Source of the DNA: Tranquillimonas rosea
Lineage (GTDB): Bacteria; Pseudomonadota; Alphaproteobacteria; Rhodobacterales; Rhodobacteraceae
Reading direction: 5' to 3'
Assembly (NCBI RefSeq): GCF_900111315.1
Contig: NZ_FOGU01000005.1
Coordinates: 62,001 to 126,000, forward strand
Length of the DNA: 64,000 bases
Shown here: in pieces, positions 27,201-35,324 of the stretch
Layout of the letters: every line of letters starts with the position of its first letter
Numbering within the stretch: the stretch's first letter is position 1
The notes under the pieces: generated by a model
What the model saw: the letters and a program-made list of their open reading frames with translations, nothing else
Told to the model about the DNA's origin: nothing
Database searches by the model: none
Made by a program: the position numbers and the translations under genes

Positions 27201-27290
27201 CAGAAGCGCCGCCCGCTCGACGTATTCCTCGGGGTGGGAGGCGCCGGTCAGGAAAGTAAAATTCGACGTGATGCAGAGTTCGGGGGTCAT
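24279..27290 (-). CDS. dnaE2: Error-prone DNA polymerase DnaE2, lacking the C-terminal OB domain
   Basis: Alpha-subunit-like polymerase for translesion synthesis. 1003 residues, about a hundred short of usual DnaE2. Present: PHP region, palm with catalytic acids in PPDIDVDFEHERRE (near 410) and ILKVDVLALGMLTC (near 563), fingers with ESHAASFALLVYASAWLKYHHP (near 755), HhH region. After the family landmark MRMTLRAHPIAFLRPRL the protein ends within ~50 residues in a Pro/Ala/Arg stretch, without the OB-fold domain that normally follows; the next 210 bases hold no remnant but a repeat element. imuA and imuB, its usual partners, are absent from the window. A LexA-like box precedes the start. Confidence 0.9.
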   Translation of the reverse strand: MTPELCITSNFTFLTGASHPEEYVERAALLGLPAVAVADDNSVAGIVRAHLRAREIARLVRLRAAADADPIGPPRPADVPHPGGADIRNVPRLIPAARIVLRDAGPVTMIPRDRAAWGRLCRLLTTGRRRVEKGDCDLSLDDLLAWGDGAELLVHPPAGRRRQRRGDGWRVLAERLARRFPGRVSLVLSPRYDGQDAPRFARLARQAAALDLPVLAAAAPMMHHGGRRRLADVLTAIRTGQRVDELGRAALANGERRLRDPAEMARLFAGVPQALEQARTVAEACTFSLDELCYEYPSEVGEGETAIARLNRLAHAGLAWRYPEGAPDDVRRLLTHELELIGKLDYAPYFLTVNDIVAFARSRQILCQGRGSAANSVVCYCLGITSVSPEIGTMVFERFVSEARDEPPDIDVDFEHERREEVIQHIYHRYGRERAGLCATVIHYRGKRAIREVGRAMGLSEDTLGALSSQLWGFFGADGLERQRMTEIGLDPDDPRLVRTMELIYEIQGFPRHLSQHVGGFVITEGRLDELVPVENASMADRTVICWDKDDIDSLGILKVDVLALGMLTCIRKAFDLVRRHHDTVYDLATLPQEDPDVYDMLCAADSLGVFQVESRAQMNFLPRMQPRTFYDLVIEVAIIRPGPIQGDMVHPYLRRRNRQEEVTFPSDALGRVLGKTMGVPLFQEQAMQIAILGAGFTPDEADRLRRALATFKKHGSVSEFRTRFLTGMRRNGYDRDFAERCFAQIEGFGSYGFPESHAASFALLVYASAWLKYHHPGIFACALLNAQPMGFYAPAQIVRDARAHGVEVRPVCINTSAWDNRMEPDGEGGLALRLGFRQVRGVAEDEATWITAARGNGYQAVADVWRKAGVEPDTLLVLAEADAFAAAGLPRRSAIWEAKAFAGTGPLPLFAGDLDGEAIVEPAPQLPDMAPGEEVVEDYVAMRMTLRAHPIAFLRPRLTPGAAPPPHGAPLGRPFAAVRRVTRSDAWETAPGGALACASALT

Positions 27291-27301
27291 GCCGCCAGTA
27301 T

Positions 27302-27316
27302 ATTCACGTTTTGTTC
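27302..27316. promoter_or_regulatory. LexA (SOS) box before dnaE2
   Basis: ATTC, seven bases, GTTC: one mismatch from the alphaproteobacterial direct-repeat LexA site GTTC-N7-GTTC. It lies 12-26 bases before the dnaE2 start, fitting the SOS control known for dnaE2. Confidence 0.55.
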
Positions 27317-27386
27317 TCAGGTGGAGTCTGCAATTGCGAAATCCGCCGGGCCGGATCGTCGCGGACCCGGCCCGGCGGAACGCCCG

Positions 27387-27881
27387 TCACAACTGGCTGC
27401 GAAAGACCTCGAGCACCTGCGCGTAGACCGGCCGCTTGAACGGCACGATGCTGTCCAGCACTTCGTCCGGGCCGAGCCACGTCCATGCCGAGAACTCGGG
27501 ATGCGCCGTCTCGATTCGGATGTCCGAATCGCGGCCTTCGAACCGCATCAGGAACCAGCGCTGGGTCTGGCCGCGGAACTTGCCGCCCCAGACCCGCCCG
27601 ATCAGGTCGGGCGGCAGGTCGTATGAGATCCAGTCGGGATGCTCGGCCTCGACGGTGACGAGGTCCGGCATCACGCCGATCTCCTCGCCGAGTTCGCGCA
27701 GGGCGGCGTCGCGCGGGGTCTCGCCCGGATCGATCCCGCCCTGGGGCATCTGCCAGGCACCGGGCGTGTCGATCCGTTCGCCGGCGAACACCCGGCCGCC
27801 CGCGTCGGCGAGCATCACGCCGACGCAAGGACGGTAGGGCAGCGTCTCGGGGGCCACGGCCCGGTTGCCCTCCCGGCTCAT
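27387..27881 (-). CDS. rppH: RNA pyrophosphohydrolase (Nudix)
   Basis: Removes pyrophosphate from 5' triphosphate mRNA ends, starting decay. 164 residues. The Nudix box runs from Gly48 to Gly69 ([22 protein letters not shown]); preceding YRPCVGVML and following WISYDLP and [11 protein letters not shown] are RppH/NudH-type signatures. Its ATG overlaps the ctpA stop by four bases, so it closes a minus-strand operon gpmI, EnvC-like, ctpA, rppH. Confidence 0.94.
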   Translation of the reverse strand: MSREGNRAVAPETLPYRPCVGVMLADAGGRVFAGERIDTPGAWQMPQGGIDPGETPRDAALRELGEEIGVMPDLVTVEAEHPDWISYDLPPDLIGRVWGGKFRGQTQRWFLMRFEGRDSDIRIETAHPEFSAWTWLGPDEVLDSIVPFKRPVYAQVLEVFRSQL

Positions 27882-29227
27882 TGCGCCGAGGCGGTTTCGA
27901 GCGCGGTCAGGCCCTTGAGGATGTCGATGGCATAGGCCAGCTGGTAATCCTCTTCGCGCAGCTTCGCGGCGTCCTCGGCTGCCTGCTGCTCGTCCAGAAG
28001 CTGACGCCGCTCGTCCTCGGACACCGAATCGTTGTCGAGCGCGCCGCGAAGGTCCGCCTCCGAGCGCGAGGGCCGCATCGGCGTGCTCTCTTCGTCCTCT
28101 TCGGTCGTGTCCTCGCCCGGCGCGGGCTGAGCCACCACGATGTCGGGCGAGACGCCGAGCGCCTGGATCGACCGGCCCGAGGGCGTGTAGTAGCGCGCGG
28201 TGGTCAGGCGCATCGCGCCGTCGCCCCTGAGCGGCATCACCGTCTGGACCGAACCCTTGCCGAAGGACTTGGTGCCCACGACGATCGCCCGGCGGTGGTC
28301 CTGAAGCGCGCCGGCGACGATCTCGGACGCGGAGGCCGAGCCGCCGTTGATCAGCACGACCATCGGCTTGCCCTCGGCCAGGTCGCCCTCGCTCGCGTTG
28401 TAGCGATCGCTGTCCTCGGGGTCGCGGCTGCGGGTCGAGACGATCTCGCCCTCGTTCAGGAACGCGTCCGACACCTTGATCGCCTGGGTCAGCAGGCCGC
28501 CCGGATTGTTCCGCAGGTCCAGCACGAAGCCGTTGACGTTCTCGATGCCGCCGGCGGCCTCGATCTGTTCGTTGAGACCCTCTTCGAGGTTCGGGAAGGT
28601 CTGGTCGTTGAACGTGGTCACCCGCAGCACGACGGTGTCGCCCTCGATCCGGGTGCGCACCGCCTCAAGCGTGATCGTGTCGCGGACGATGGTGACGTCG
28701 AACGGTTCCTCGCGGCCCTCGCGGACCACGGTGATGACAATCTCCGAGCCGACCGGCCCGCGCATCATCTCGACCGCCTCGTCCAGCGTCAGGCCCAGCA
28801 CCGATTCCCCGTCGACATGGGTGATGTAATCGCCCGCCTCGACGCCCGCATTGTCCGCCGGGGTGCCGTCGATCGGCGAGACGACCTTCACGAAGCCCTC
28901 TTCCTGGGTGACCTCGATGCCGAGCCCGCCGAACTCGCCGCGGGTCTGGACGCGCATGTCCTCGGCGTCGTCCGGCGAGAGATAGCTGGAATGGGGATCG
29001 AGGGAGGTGAGCATGCCGTCGATGGCGGCCTCGATGAGCTCACCCTCTTCGACCTCTTCGACATATTGCGCGCGGATGCGCTCGAAGATGTCGCCGAACA
29101 GGTCGAGCTGTTCGTAGACGCTCGCGCTGTTCTCTTTCTCCTGCGCGAGCAGCGGGCCCGCGACCTGCGTGGTCAGCGCGATGCCGGCGAGAATGCCCCC
29201 GGCGGCTGCGATGGCGAATTTCCTCAT
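27878..29227 (-). CDS. ctpA: Carboxyl-terminal processing protease
   Basis: Periplasmic S41 serine peptidase, 449 residues. Signal/anchor segment at about 4-28 ([21 protein letters not shown]), PDZ domain ([29 protein letters not shown]), catalytic Ser in [16 protein letters not shown] and Lys in [13 protein letters not shown]. The C-terminal ~90 residues are acidic and helical. In proteobacteria such proteases trim peptidoglycan hydrolases or their adaptors; the EnvC-like gene immediately upstream (8-base gap) fits that theme. ATG at 29227 chosen because the signal sequence starts there. Confidence 0.94.
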   Translation of the reverse strand: MRKFAIAAAGGILAGIALTTQVAGPLLAQEKENSASVYEQLDLFGDIFERIRAQYVEEVEEGELIEAAIDGMLTSLDPHSSYLSPDDAEDMRVQTRGEFGGLGIEVTQEEGFVKVVSPIDGTPADNAGVEAGDYITHVDGESVLGLTLDEAVEMMRGPVGSEIVITVVREGREEPFDVTIVRDTITLEAVRTRIEGDTVVLRVTTFNDQTFPNLEEGLNEQIEAAGGIENVNGFVLDLRNNPGGLLTQAIKVSDAFLNEGEIVSTRSRDPEDSDRYNASEGDLAEGKPMVVLINGGSASASEIVAGALQDHRRAIVVGTKSFGKGSVQTVMPLRGDGAMRLTTARYYTPSGRSIQALGVSPDIVVAQPAPGEDTTEEDEESTPMRPSRSEADLRGALDNDSVSEDERRQLLDEQQAAEDAAKLREEDYQLAYAIDILKGLTALETASAQ

Positions 29228-29235
29228 GTGGCGTC

Positions 29236-30357
29236 CTAGTCCTCTGTGCGTCTGAACCACTCGGCCGGGTCGAGGGGCGTGTCGCCCTGCCTCAGCTCGA
29301 TATAAAGCGTGTCGATGCGGCCCTGACCAGCCTCATCGCCGCTGTCGCGCGGGATCGCCGCGCGACCCGGGTCGCCGACCAGACCGACGGGAGCGCCCGC
29401 CGGCAGCACCTGCCCGGTCTCACCATAAACCTCCCTAAGCCCGGCGAAGACCATGAGATACCCCGCCGTGGGCTCCAGAACGATCACGTTTCCGTAGTCG
29501 AGAAGCGGCCCGCGGTACCTGACAGTCGCCGGCCAGGGCGTCGTGACCAGGGCGCCGGGGGTCGTGGCCAGCAGCCATCCGGGCCGCTGTACGCCGGCGG
29601 CGTCGGCCTCGTCGAAGGCGCGCAGCAGGTTGCCCTCGACCGGCAGCGCAAGATCGCCCTGGGCGGCGGCAAAGTCGGGGATGGCGGGCGCCTCGGGATC
29701 GGCGGGCAGTTCGCTCAGCCCCTCGGCGAAGCCCGCCAGCGTCTCGGTGCCGGCGATGATATTGCGCATGGTGCCTTCGTCCTCGACCACGCGCCGCGGC
29801 AGATCCGTTCGCTCGGACACCGCGCGGCTGAGCTCCACCCGCGCCTCCTGCAGCGTGCGCAGCCCCGCCTCGAGATCCTCGCTGGCGTCCTCCTGCAGCC
29901 GCCGCAGCGCCGCGATTTCCTCCAGCCGTCCACGCAGCCGGTCGATTTCGGACTGCAGCGCCGGAGTGACGTCGCTCATCATCATGCCGGAGCGCGCGGT
30001 GCCGACCGGCCCCGAAGGATGCAGCAGAAGCGTCGCCTCGGGCGCCGTCTGCATCGTCTGGAGCGCGCCGACCAGCTGCGACAACCGCCCGCTTTCCGCA
30101 TCGAACACCGCGCGGATCGAGGCTTCGCGCAGCGAGGCACGCCGCAGGCCCTCCCGCAGCGAAGCGAGGCCGGATTCGTAGGCGCGAATGGCTTCGGTCA
30201 GGGCGGCGACACGGTTTTGCGCGCCTTCCGCGCGGGCCAGCTCCACCGCGGCGGCGTCCAGCGCGTCGGCGGCCCTTCGCGCGGCGGCACCGGGATCGGT
30301 CTGCGCCGCCAGGGGCCCTGCGATGAACAGGGCAAGGCAGGCCGCCAGTCGCCTCAT
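29236..30357 (-). CDS. EnvC-like murein hydrolase activator with degenerate LytM domain
   Basis: 373 residues: signal peptide (MRRLAACLALFIAGPLAAQ), a long coiled-coil region (about 25-235, rich in Leu/Arg/Glu/Ala) and a C-terminal LytM/M23 fold. The zinc ligands of active M23 peptidases are missing: where the second His and the H-x-H usually stand the sequence reads LEPTAGYLMVFAGL and LYIELRQ. That is the EnvC pattern: a non-catalytic activator of amidases at the division site. Start overlaps the gpmI stop (ATGA). Confidence 0.85.
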   Translation of the reverse strand: MRRLAACLALFIAGPLAAQTDPGAAARRAADALDAAAVELARAEGAQNRVAALTEAIRAYESGLASLREGLRRASLREASIRAVFDAESGRLSQLVGALQTMQTAPEATLLLHPSGPVGTARSGMMMSDVTPALQSEIDRLRGRLEEIAALRRLQEDASEDLEAGLRTLQEARVELSRAVSERTDLPRRVVEDEGTMRNIIAGTETLAGFAEGLSELPADPEAPAIPDFAAAQGDLALPVEGNLLRAFDEADAAGVQRPGWLLATTPGALVTTPWPATVRYRGPLLDYGNVIVLEPTAGYLMVFAGLREVYGETGQVLPAGAPVGLVGDPGRAAIPRDSGDEAGQGRIDTLYIELRQGDTPLDPAEWFRRTED

Positions 30358-31874
30358 TCCCGGATCAGGCTCTCGCCGGTCATCTCGTCGGGCTGTTCCA
30401 GCTTCATCAGCGCCAGCAGCGTCGGCGCAAGGTCGGCCAGCCGGCCATCCGCCAGCGTCGCCCCCTCGGGTCCGCCATAAAGCGCCACCGGCACGTGATT
30501 GAGGGTATGGGACGTGTGCGGCCCCCCGGTCTCGGGGTCGACCATGGTCTCGCAATTGCCGTGGTCCGCGGTGACGATCATCGCGCCGCCCGCGGCCTCC
30601 AGCGCCTCGACCACGCGGCCTAGGCCGTGGTCCACCGCCTCGCAGGCGGCGATGGCGGCATCGAGATCGCCGGTATGGCCCACCATATCCGGGTTTGCGT
30701 AGTTGCAGACGATCAGGTCATAGCCCTTCTCGATCGCCTCGACGAAGCGGTCGGTGACCTCGGCCGCCGACATCTCGGGCTGCAGGTCGTAGGTGGCCAC
30801 CTTCGGCGAGTTCGGCATCGCCCGGTCCTCGCCCGTCTCGGGGGTTTCCTTACCGCCGTTCAGAAAGAACGTGACATGGGGATACTTCTCGGTCTCGGCC
30901 ACGCGGAACTGCGTCCGATCGTGCTTGGCCACCCATTCGCCCAGGGTGTTCACCAGCTTGCGCTTCGGAAACACCGTCTTGAAGTAGGCGTTGTGGGCGT
31001 CGGAGTATTCGACCATCCCCAGAAGCGAGGACCAGCGCGGCCGCCCCGACACATCGAAGCCGTCGAAATCCGGGGCGCCGATCGCCTGGAGTATCTCGCG
31101 CGCCCGGTCGGCGCGGAAATTCAGGCAGAAGAAGCCGTCACCATCCTTTGCCCCATCGTAGCCACCGATCACCGTGGCCGGGATGAATTCGTCCGTCTTG
31201 CCGGCCTCCCACGACCGGGTCACGGCGGCCCCGGCCGACTCGGCGCTGTCGCCCTTGCCGCGCACCATCGCGTCATAGGCCGTCTGGACCCGCTCCCAGC
31301 GCTTGTCGCGATCCATGGCGTAATAGCGGCCCGTGACGGTGACGATCTCGGCCCCGTCGGGCAGCTTGCGCTGCAACTCGGCCACGAAGCTGTCCGCCGA
31401 TTTCGGCGCAACGTCGCGGCCGTCGGTGACGGCGTGGATCGCCACCGGTACGCCCGCATTGGTGATCGTCTTGGCCGCGGCGACGATATGGTCGAGATGG
31501 CCGTGCACGCCGCCGTCCGACACGACGCCCATCAGGTGCGCCGTGCCCCCGCTGTCCCAGAGGTCCGAGATGAAGGTCCGGATCGAGGCGTTGTCGAAGA
31601 AGCTGCCATCCTCGATCGCCAGGTCGATCTGACCCAGGTCCATAGCCACGATCCGGCCGGCGCCGATATTGGTGTGGCCGACCTCGGAATTGCCCATCTG
31701 GCCCGAGGGCAGGCCGACGTCGGGCCCGTGCGTCACCAGCTGCGCCGTCGGGCAGGTCGACATCAGCGTGTCGAAGGTGGGCGTGTTCGCCAGGGCGGGG
31801 GCGTTCGCCTCTGTCTCGTCCCTGAGACCCCAGCCGTCGAGGATGCAGAGAACGACGGGTTTGGGTGTGCTCAT
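30354..31874 (-). CDS. gpmI: 2,3-bisphosphoglycerate-independent phosphoglycerate mutase
   Basis: Interconverts 3- and 2-phosphoglycerate. 506 residues, alkaline-phosphatase superfamily with two metal ions: Asp in CILDGWG (residue 13), phospho-serine Ser63 in GQMGNSEVGHTNIGAGR, VTDGRDVAP, and the metal-binding NYANPDMVGHTGD and TADHGNCE near the C-terminus. First gene of the operon with the EnvC-like gene, ctpA and rppH, linked by four-base overlaps. Confidence 0.97.
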   Translation of the reverse strand: MSTPKPVVLCILDGWGLRDETEANAPALANTPTFDTLMSTCPTAQLVTHGPDVGLPSGQMGNSEVGHTNIGAGRIVAMDLGQIDLAIEDGSFFDNASIRTFISDLWDSGGTAHLMGVVSDGGVHGHLDHIVAAAKTITNAGVPVAIHAVTDGRDVAPKSADSFVAELQRKLPDGAEIVTVTGRYYAMDRDKRWERVQTAYDAMVRGKGDSAESAGAAVTRSWEAGKTDEFIPATVIGGYDGAKDGDGFFCLNFRADRAREILQAIGAPDFDGFDVSGRPRWSSLLGMVEYSDAHNAYFKTVFPKRKLVNTLGEWVAKHDRTQFRVAETEKYPHVTFFLNGGKETPETGEDRAMPNSPKVATYDLQPEMSAAEVTDRFVEAIEKGYDLIVCNYANPDMVGHTGDLDAAIAACEAVDHGLGRVVEALEAAGGAMIVTADHGNCETMVDPETGGPHTSHTLNHVPVALYGGPEGATLADGRLADLAPTLLALMKLEQPDEMTGESLIRE

Positions 31875-31938
31875 GACTACCTCCGATTGCCGCGCGCCGC
31901 GATGCTAGCGCAGCGTCCCGGGAACGTAAAATGCCCCC

Positions 31939-32409
31939 CTAGGCCCGGTGATAGGGCGTGCCGGAAAGAATGGAAACCGCACGATACAGCTGTTCGGCCA
32001 GCATCGCCCGCACCAGCATGTGCGGCCAGACCATCTTGCCGAAGGACAGGAGCTGGTCGGCGCTGTCGCGCAGCGCCGGGTCGATCCCGTCGGCGCCGCC
32101 GATGACGAAGGTGGCATCCTGGCGACCGGAATCGCGCCAGTCCCGCAGAAGTTCGGAGAAGTCGGGCGAGGACATGGTCCGACCGCGTTCGTCCAGGGCG
32201 CAGACCAGCGATCCGTCGGGAATGGCCCGGCGCAGCAGCGCCGCTTCGCCGGCCATTCCGCCGCCCTTGCGGTCGTCCACCTCGTGCAGGATCACGGGGC
32301 CCAGCGACAAGGGACGCCCGGCCCGGTCGACACGGGTGGTGTAGTCATTCACCAGCGAGGCTTCGGGCGCCGTCTTCATGCGCCCGACCGCGCAGATGTG
32401 CAGCCGCAT
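31939..32409 (-). CDS. rlmH: 23S rRNA pseudouridine-1915 N3-methyltransferase
   Basis: SPOUT-class methyltransferase acting on Psi1915 in assembled ribosomes. 156 residues with the family's C-terminal hallmark: FVIGGADGIDP, LSFGKMVWPHMLVRAMLAEQLYRA and SILSGTPYHRA. Its ATG overlaps the rsfS stop by one base (TGATG), the conserved rsfS-rlmH gene pair. Confidence 0.96.
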   Translation of the reverse strand: MRLHICAVGRMKTAPEASLVNDYTTRVDRAGRPLSLGPVILHEVDDRKGGGMAGEAALLRRAIPDGSLVCALDERGRTMSSPDFSELLRDWRDSGRQDATFVIGGADGIDPALRDSADQLLSFGKMVWPHMLVRAMLAEQLYRAVSILSGTPYHRA

Positions 32410-32780
32410 CAGTTGCGCTGCGCGCTCGCCTGATCGGCCGGGCTCTGCCACATCTTCTCGATCTGGTAGAACTCCCGCACCTCGGGACGGAAGACGTGGA
32501 CGATCACGTCGCCCGAGTCGATCAGGACCCAGTCGCCGGCATCCTTGCCCTCGATCTTGCAGAGCCGGCCGTGCTCACGCTTGAGCCGGTCGACGACGTG
32601 CTCCGACATCGAGCTGACCTGACGCGACGAACGGCCCGACGCGATCACCATGTAATCGGCCATCTCGGACTTGCCGCGCAGGTCGACCTGCACCACGTCC
32701 TCGGCCTTGTCGTCTTCCAATGATGTCAGGATGTGCTGCAGAAGCTCTTCGCTCGACAGCGTGTGGCTCGGGGCAGTCAT
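32409..32780 (-). CDS. rsfS: Ribosome silencing factor
   Basis: Binds ribosomal protein L14 and blocks subunit joining in starvation. 123 residues; family signatures are EDVVQVDLRGKSEMADYMVIASGRSSRQV, DWVLIDSGDVIVHVFRPEVREFYQIEKMW. The only plausible ATG (32780) has no good Shine-Dalgarno of its own; instead it overlaps by four bases the stop of a 19-codon upstream frame that does have one. Followed by rlmH with a one-base overlap. Confidence 0.95.
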   Translation of the reverse strand: MTAPSHTLSSEELLQHILTSLEDDKAEDVVQVDLRGKSEMADYMVIASGRSSRQVSSMSEHVVDRLKREHGRLCKIEGKDAGDWVLIDSGDVIVHVFRPEVREFYQIEKMWQSPADQASAQRN

Positions 32781-32836
32781 GCCCGCGTCCAGTGCGGCGG
32801 TGTTGTCGGCCGCGTGCGATGAAAGAGACAGGACAT
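32777..32836 (-). CDS. 19-codon upstream frame coupled to rsfS
   Basis: ATG at 32836 behind AAGGAGGA encodes MSCLFHRTRPTTPPHWTRA and stops with a TGA that overlaps the rsfS ATG (ATGA). The peptide is unlikely to have a function itself; the arrangement suggests coupled translation or a regulatory leader. The strong ribosome site in front of an out-of-frame start, and its absence at rsfS, are the evidence. Confidence 0.4.
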   Translation of the reverse strand: MSCLFHRTRPTTPPHWTRA

Positions 32837-32938
32837 CGTCCTCCTTCGTTGCGCGCCGAAAGCGCCCCGGCGCAGGGCATATCGTTAAGATAGCAACGCC
32901 ACGGGCTTTTCTCAATGGATCTCGCAGCGTCCGTGACG

Positions 32939-33667
32939 CTACATCAGCGGCCGCGGCTCGGGAAGCTCAGGGTCGGTTTCCGCGATCTCGGCCAGCGTCT
33001 CCAGCTCCATCACGTGAATACGACCGTCCCGCCACGATGCGAGCTGCCGGTCGCGCAGCTTGGCCAGCGTCTTGTTCGTGTGCACCAGTGACAGTCCCAG
33101 CGCATCCGCCAGATCCTGTTGGCGATAGGGAAACGGAAACGACGATTTCTCGACCATTCCCAGCGCCTTGGCCCGCATGAACAGTCGCACCACCGCCCAG
33201 CACAACCGTTCCAGCGCCGTGCGTTGCCCGACCGTCGCCAGCGCGTCGCCGAGGAAATGCTCTTCGGTGGCGGCGATCCAGGTCAGGTCGAAGGCCCGTC
33301 TCGGGTGATTCTTGAAAAGGTTGAAGACATCCGCCCGATTGAACACGCACAGGGTCATCCGCGTCGTCGCCTCGACGGAGTGCTGCATCTCGCGCATGAT
33401 CCCGGCCTGCAGTCCCAGGAAATCTCCGGGGAGCACGAAGTTTATGATCTGGCGGCGCCCATTCTGCAGCGTCTTGTAGCGAAGTCCCTGGCCCCGCAGC
33501 ACGGTAAACAGCTGCGGGCTGTTCGAACCTTCGAGCAGAAGCGTCGCGCCGGGCTCGACCGTCAGTTCACCGGACTTGAACCGTTCCATGACCCGGATTT
33601 CGTCGTCGGTGCAGCTCTCGAACTGATCGAGTTTGTGGAGCGGACAGGCCCTGCAGCGCGTCGACAT
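32939..33667 (-). CDS. Crp/Fnr-family transcription regulator
   Basis: 242 residues: cyclic-nucleotide-binding-like beta-roll (about 25-125), dimer helix, and a C-terminal winged helix with recognition segment YRQQDLADALGLSLVHTNKTLAKL. Cysteines Cys5, Cys8, Cys19 and Cys107 recall the four Fe-S ligands of FNR, but the spacing (C-x2-C-x10-C) differs from FnrL, so oxygen sensing is unproved. It stands divergently beside the degenerate receiver gene at the edge of the general stress locus, with a 63-base shared promoter region. Confidence 0.9.
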   Translation of the reverse strand: MSTRCRACPLHKLDQFESCTDDEIRVMERFKSGELTVEPGATLLLEGSNSPQLFTVLRGQGLRYKTLQNGRRQIINFVLPGDFLGLQAGIMREMQHSVEATTRMTLCVFNRADVFNLFKNHPRRAFDLTWIAATEEHFLGDALATVGQRTALERLCWAVVRLFMRAKALGMVEKSSFPFPYRQQDLADALGLSLVHTNKTLAKLRDRQLASWRDGRIHVMELETLAEIAETDPELPEPRPLM

Positions 33668-33730
33668 TTTTTACCCTCATGTATGTCACAGATTAATGCA
33701 GGCTTCCGCAGCTTGTTCCAGAACGGCACC

Positions 33731-34147
33731 ATGAAAGGTGAATCACAGCTTGGGGTCACCCCCGAGGTAGAAGGCATGCATGCCGAGCACCTGACATTCC
33801 TCGTCGTGGAACGCGACGTGCTGGTTGCAGACGATCTGGTCGAATCGCTGTCGGAATTCCATCCCGACAGCACGCTGATTGTGTGTCGCAGCATAGAGGA
33901 TGCGCAGGAACGGCTAGAGGCCGGCCTGGTCGTGGACCTGGCCGTCATCGGGGTACGTTCGCGTGACGGCGACGTCGAGCGCCTGTTGGCGCAGCTCGAT
34001 GGTATCTCGGCCCGGCGCATCATGATGTCAGACAAGCTCGACAACGAGATCGAGGGCCGGCAGGTGACGATCACCCGGCCCTTCGTCACTTCGACCCTGA
34101 GGGCGGCGCTCGAGCGCCTGCTCGGCACCCCCGGCCCGGTCGCCTGA
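33731..34147 (+). CDS. Degenerate receiver-domain (pseudo-receiver) protein
   Basis: 138 residues with a response-regulator fold pattern: FLVVERDVLVADDLVESL (where an acidic pair is expected), VDLAVIGVRS where the phospho-accepting Asp would stand (Gly instead), IMMSDK and TITRPFVTSTLRAAL (Arg instead of the conserved Lys). No output domain. So a non-phosphorylatable single-domain receiver is likely. Start uncertain: ATG at 33683, 33731 or 33776; none has a good ribosome site. Located between the Crp/Fnr regulator and DUF1328/phyR, so a role in stress signalling by binding a partner is an inference. Confidence 0.65.
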   Translation: MKGESQLGVTPEVEGMHAEHLTFLVVERDVLVADDLVESLSEFHPDSTLIVCRSIEDAQERLEAGLVVDLAVIGVRSRDGDVERLLAQLDGISARRIMMSDKLDNEIEGRQVTITRPFVTSTLRAALERLLGTPGPVA

Positions 34148-34259
34148 CGCGACCCGGAGCGCCAAAGCGCCGATCTTCCAAAATGCTGCGGACCCGCGAT
34201 GCTCGGTGCGCGTTCCCATCCTGCTGATGGATGCGGCGTGCCAGAGCAGGCGAGGCAAC

Positions 34260-34424
34260 ATGTTGATTTGGGCGGTCATTCTGTTGATCTGTGCGTTGCT
34301 CGCGGGCCTCGTCGGCTTTGGCGGCACGGCCACCGCATTCGCCGGCATGGCCCAGATCGTGTTCATGGTGTGCATCGCATTGTTTGCGATCGTGATGATC
34401 GTCGTCATCGTAAAGCGCCGGTAG
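34260..34424 (+). CDS. DUF1328-family small membrane protein
   Basis: 54 residues, two hydrophobic helices (2-20 and 27-50) with the FGGTATAFAGMAQIVF segment of the DUF1328/YtjA family and a basic end (VKRR). Small inner-membrane protein of unknown function that often accompanies stress genes. GCGAGG precedes the ATG by five bases. It converges on phyR. Confidence 0.8.
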   Translation: MLIWAVILLICALLAGLVGFGGTATAFAGMAQIVFMVCIALFAIVMIVVIVKRR

Positions 34425-34470
34425 GGCGCGGGCGGGCGGCGCGTCGAAACACACCGCCCGGCAGGGTGGC

Positions 34471-35292
34471 TCAGGCCACGAGGGTCTCTGTCGAGGCGAA
34501 GAACATTGCCTGGCTCACCGCCGAACGGACCTGCTCTTCGCTGTAGGGCTTCGAGATGAGGAACGCCGGCTCGGGCCGGTCGCCGGTCAGCAGACGTTCC
34601 GGGAACGCCGTGATGAAGATGACCGGTATGTCACCGAACTGCTGCAGAAGATCGTTCACGGCGTCGATGCCCGACGAATTGTCCGCCAGCTGGATGTCCG
34701 CAAGGATCAGATCGGGCCGGTCCTTTGCGCCCAGTTCGACGGCCGCCGCGCGGGTCCGTGCGATGCCGGTGATCGTGTGGCCCATCTCGTCGACGATCGA
34801 ATGGATGTCCATCGCGATGATCGCCTCGTCCTCGATGATCATCACCTTGCCGGTCATCGAGCGCTCCATCTCGGAGATCGCGATATGCACGAGGTTCTCG
34901 GCCTCGCCCTCCTCAATCTCCATGATCTGCGCGACCTCGGCGAAGGTGAACCCCTCGATCGTGTTCAGCAGCAGGGCCTCGCGGCTGTTCGATGTCAGCC
35001 CGGCCATATGATCCAGAGCCTTCTGTTCCAGCCCGGCGCTTTCGCTCTCGGACGTGGCGGTCGGGGCCCCTGCGGTGGACCAGATCATGTGAAACGCATG
35101 GAAGAGCGCTGTCTTGGGGCTAAGTTCCTCGGAGAAGATCGACCTGTCCTGAAGAATGGCTTCCAGAGTGGCAGCGGCATAGCGATCGCCGGTTTCCTGA
35201 CTGCCCGTCAGCGCACGCGCGTAACGGCGCAGATACGGAAGCTCTCCGGCAATGCTTTCCGAAAAACCGCCGGCGCCGGTCGTCGTATTCAT
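34471..35292 (-). CDS. phyR: Response regulator PhyR, general stress anti-anti-sigma switch
   Basis: 273 residues: an N-terminal EcfG-like sigma domain (about 12-140; RRYARALTGSQETGD, EALLLNTIEGFTFAEVAQIMEI) that lacks promoter-binding function and a C-terminal receiver (KVMIIEDEAIIAMDIHSIVDEMGH; phospho-Asp in DLILADIQLAD near 197; FITAFPE; KPYSEEQV with the FAT/GUY-type motif). When phosphorylated the sigma-like part titrates NepR from EcfG. Divergent from nepR-ecfG with overlapping EcfG promoters between them. Confidence 0.96.
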   Translation of the reverse strand: MNTTTGAGGFSESIAGELPYLRRYARALTGSQETGDRYAAATLEAILQDRSIFSEELSPKTALFHAFHMIWSTAGAPTATSESESAGLEQKALDHMAGLTSNSREALLLNTIEGFTFAEVAQIMEIEEGEAENLVHIAISEMERSMTGKVMIIEDEAIIAMDIHSIVDEMGHTITGIARTRAAAVELGAKDRPDLILADIQLADNSSGIDAVNDLLQQFGDIPVIFITAFPERLLTGDRPEPAFLISKPYSEEQVRSAVSQAMFFASTETLVA

Positions 35293-35324
35293 GTTCCGTG
35301 TCCTAGAAATTGTTATGCGTCCAG

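Noticed and set aside
32939-33667. FnrL oxygen sensor
   Set aside because: N-terminal cysteine spacing (C-x2-C-x10-C) does not match the Fe-S ligand pattern of FNR/FnrL, so only the family name is given.
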